Positions 63,843 to 64,000 of a stretch of 64,000 nucleotides of DNA are shown piece after piece. Where the stretch lies: contig JABEEB010000001.1 in the NCBI GenBank assembly GCA_012999515.1, forward strand, positions 124,001 to 188,000, in the 5' to 3' direction. The DNA comes from Salifodinibacter halophilus (GTDB taxonomy: Bacteria > Pseudomonadota > Gammaproteobacteria > Nevskiales > Salinisphaeraceae). Made by a program: the position numbers and the translations under genes. The notes under the pieces are model-generated. The model saw only the letters and a program-made list of their open reading frames with translations, was not told the origin of the DNA and made no database searches. The first letter of the stretch is position 1, and each line of letters opens with the position of its first letter.

Positions 63843-64000
63843 ATGAGTGATTCCGGCTCCAGTGACAGTGAGGCGCCGCCACGTGTGCGAAATGTGCAGT
63901 GGCTATGGCTCGCTGTTGCAATCATCGTGCTTGATCAGGTGGCCAAGCAGCTTGTTATCACCGAGTTGTCGCTCTACCGGCCGTTAACGCTTACATCGTG
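63843..64000 (+). CDS. lspA: Lipoprotein signal peptidase LspA, N-terminal part
   Basis: Only the first 52 codons are in the window. After a polar start (MSDSGSSDSEAPP) comes WLWLAVAIIVLDQVAKQLVI, the first membrane helix of signal peptidase II with the conserved Asp-Gln-x-x-Lys element. The enzyme cleaves prolipoproteins in the inner membrane. Position after ribF supports the call. The two catalytic aspartates lie beyond the window edge. Confidence 0.85.
   Translation, partial: MSDSGSSDSEAPPRVRNVQWLWLAVAIIVLDQVAKQLVITELSLYRPLTLTS

Noticed and set aside
1-64000. CRISPR array, rRNA, prophage, toxin-antitoxin or defence system
   Set aside because: No regularly spaced repeats, rRNA sequence, phage structural genes, or recognised defence or toxin families were seen.

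Overview
The window reads as a chromosomal stretch of a G+C-rich gammaproteobacterium. The evidence is gene order and content: hflD-mnmA, fabD-fabG-acpP-fabF-pabB-pabC-mltG-tmk-holB-pilZ, mutS/pncC-recA-recX-alaS-lysC-csrA-tRNA-Ser, and murJ-ribF-lspA. Carnitine and histidine catabolism together with a betaine-type binding protein suit a marine or halophilic life style. A Salinisphaera-like relative is a guess only; no marker here fixes the genus. No rRNA, CRISPR array, prophage or intact insertion sequence was seen.

Layout. 1-4522: end of a TSUP permease, NAD malic enzyme, a DUF805 protein, then hflD and mnmA on the minus strand. 4762-13427: a compact plus-strand operon for fatty acid synthesis, folate precursor synthesis, septal murein cleavage, dTMP kinase, clamp-loader subunit and PilZ. 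13492-17407: recQ, an ABC1/UbiB-like kinase and a DUF2505 protein. 17546-27227: mutS (minus), then pncC, thpR, recA, recX, alaS, lysC, an atypical csrA and tRNA-Ser(GCT). 27228-33451: an accessory segment with a Csu-type chaperone-usher pilus locus between tRNA-Ser and tRNA-Arg. Its usher reading frame is broken by one in-frame amber codon.

33768-40441: a carnitine catabolic block (aacS, caiX-like binding protein, CdhR-like regulator, and minus-strand cdhC-cdhA-cdhB). Carnitine is oxidised to dehydrocarnitine, which is cleaved with acetyl-CoA to betainyl-CoA and acetoacetate. A thioesterase frees glycine betaine, and AacS returns acetoacetate to CoA metabolism. 40904-52099: a complete histidine utilisation locus (hutI, hutG, hutU, a YjiH-type transporter, hutH, a polar amino acid ABC transporter and hutC) with two matching palindromic operators in front of hutI. 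52442-64000: a methyltransferase, mnmC, a PRC-barrel protein, glpD, an unrecognised protein, azlC-azlD, an EamA transporter, a DUF6314-like gene coupled to murJ, ribF and the start of lspA, with no ileS between ribF and lspA.

No new multigene system could be demonstrated. The observations most worth a second look are the nonsense-interrupted usher, the CsrA lacking its expected RNA-contact arginines, the operator-like palindrome on the pilus promoter, the 21-bp-spaced direct repeats before cdhC, the inverted repeat before caiX, and the carnitine-acetoacetate and hut-transport arrangements.
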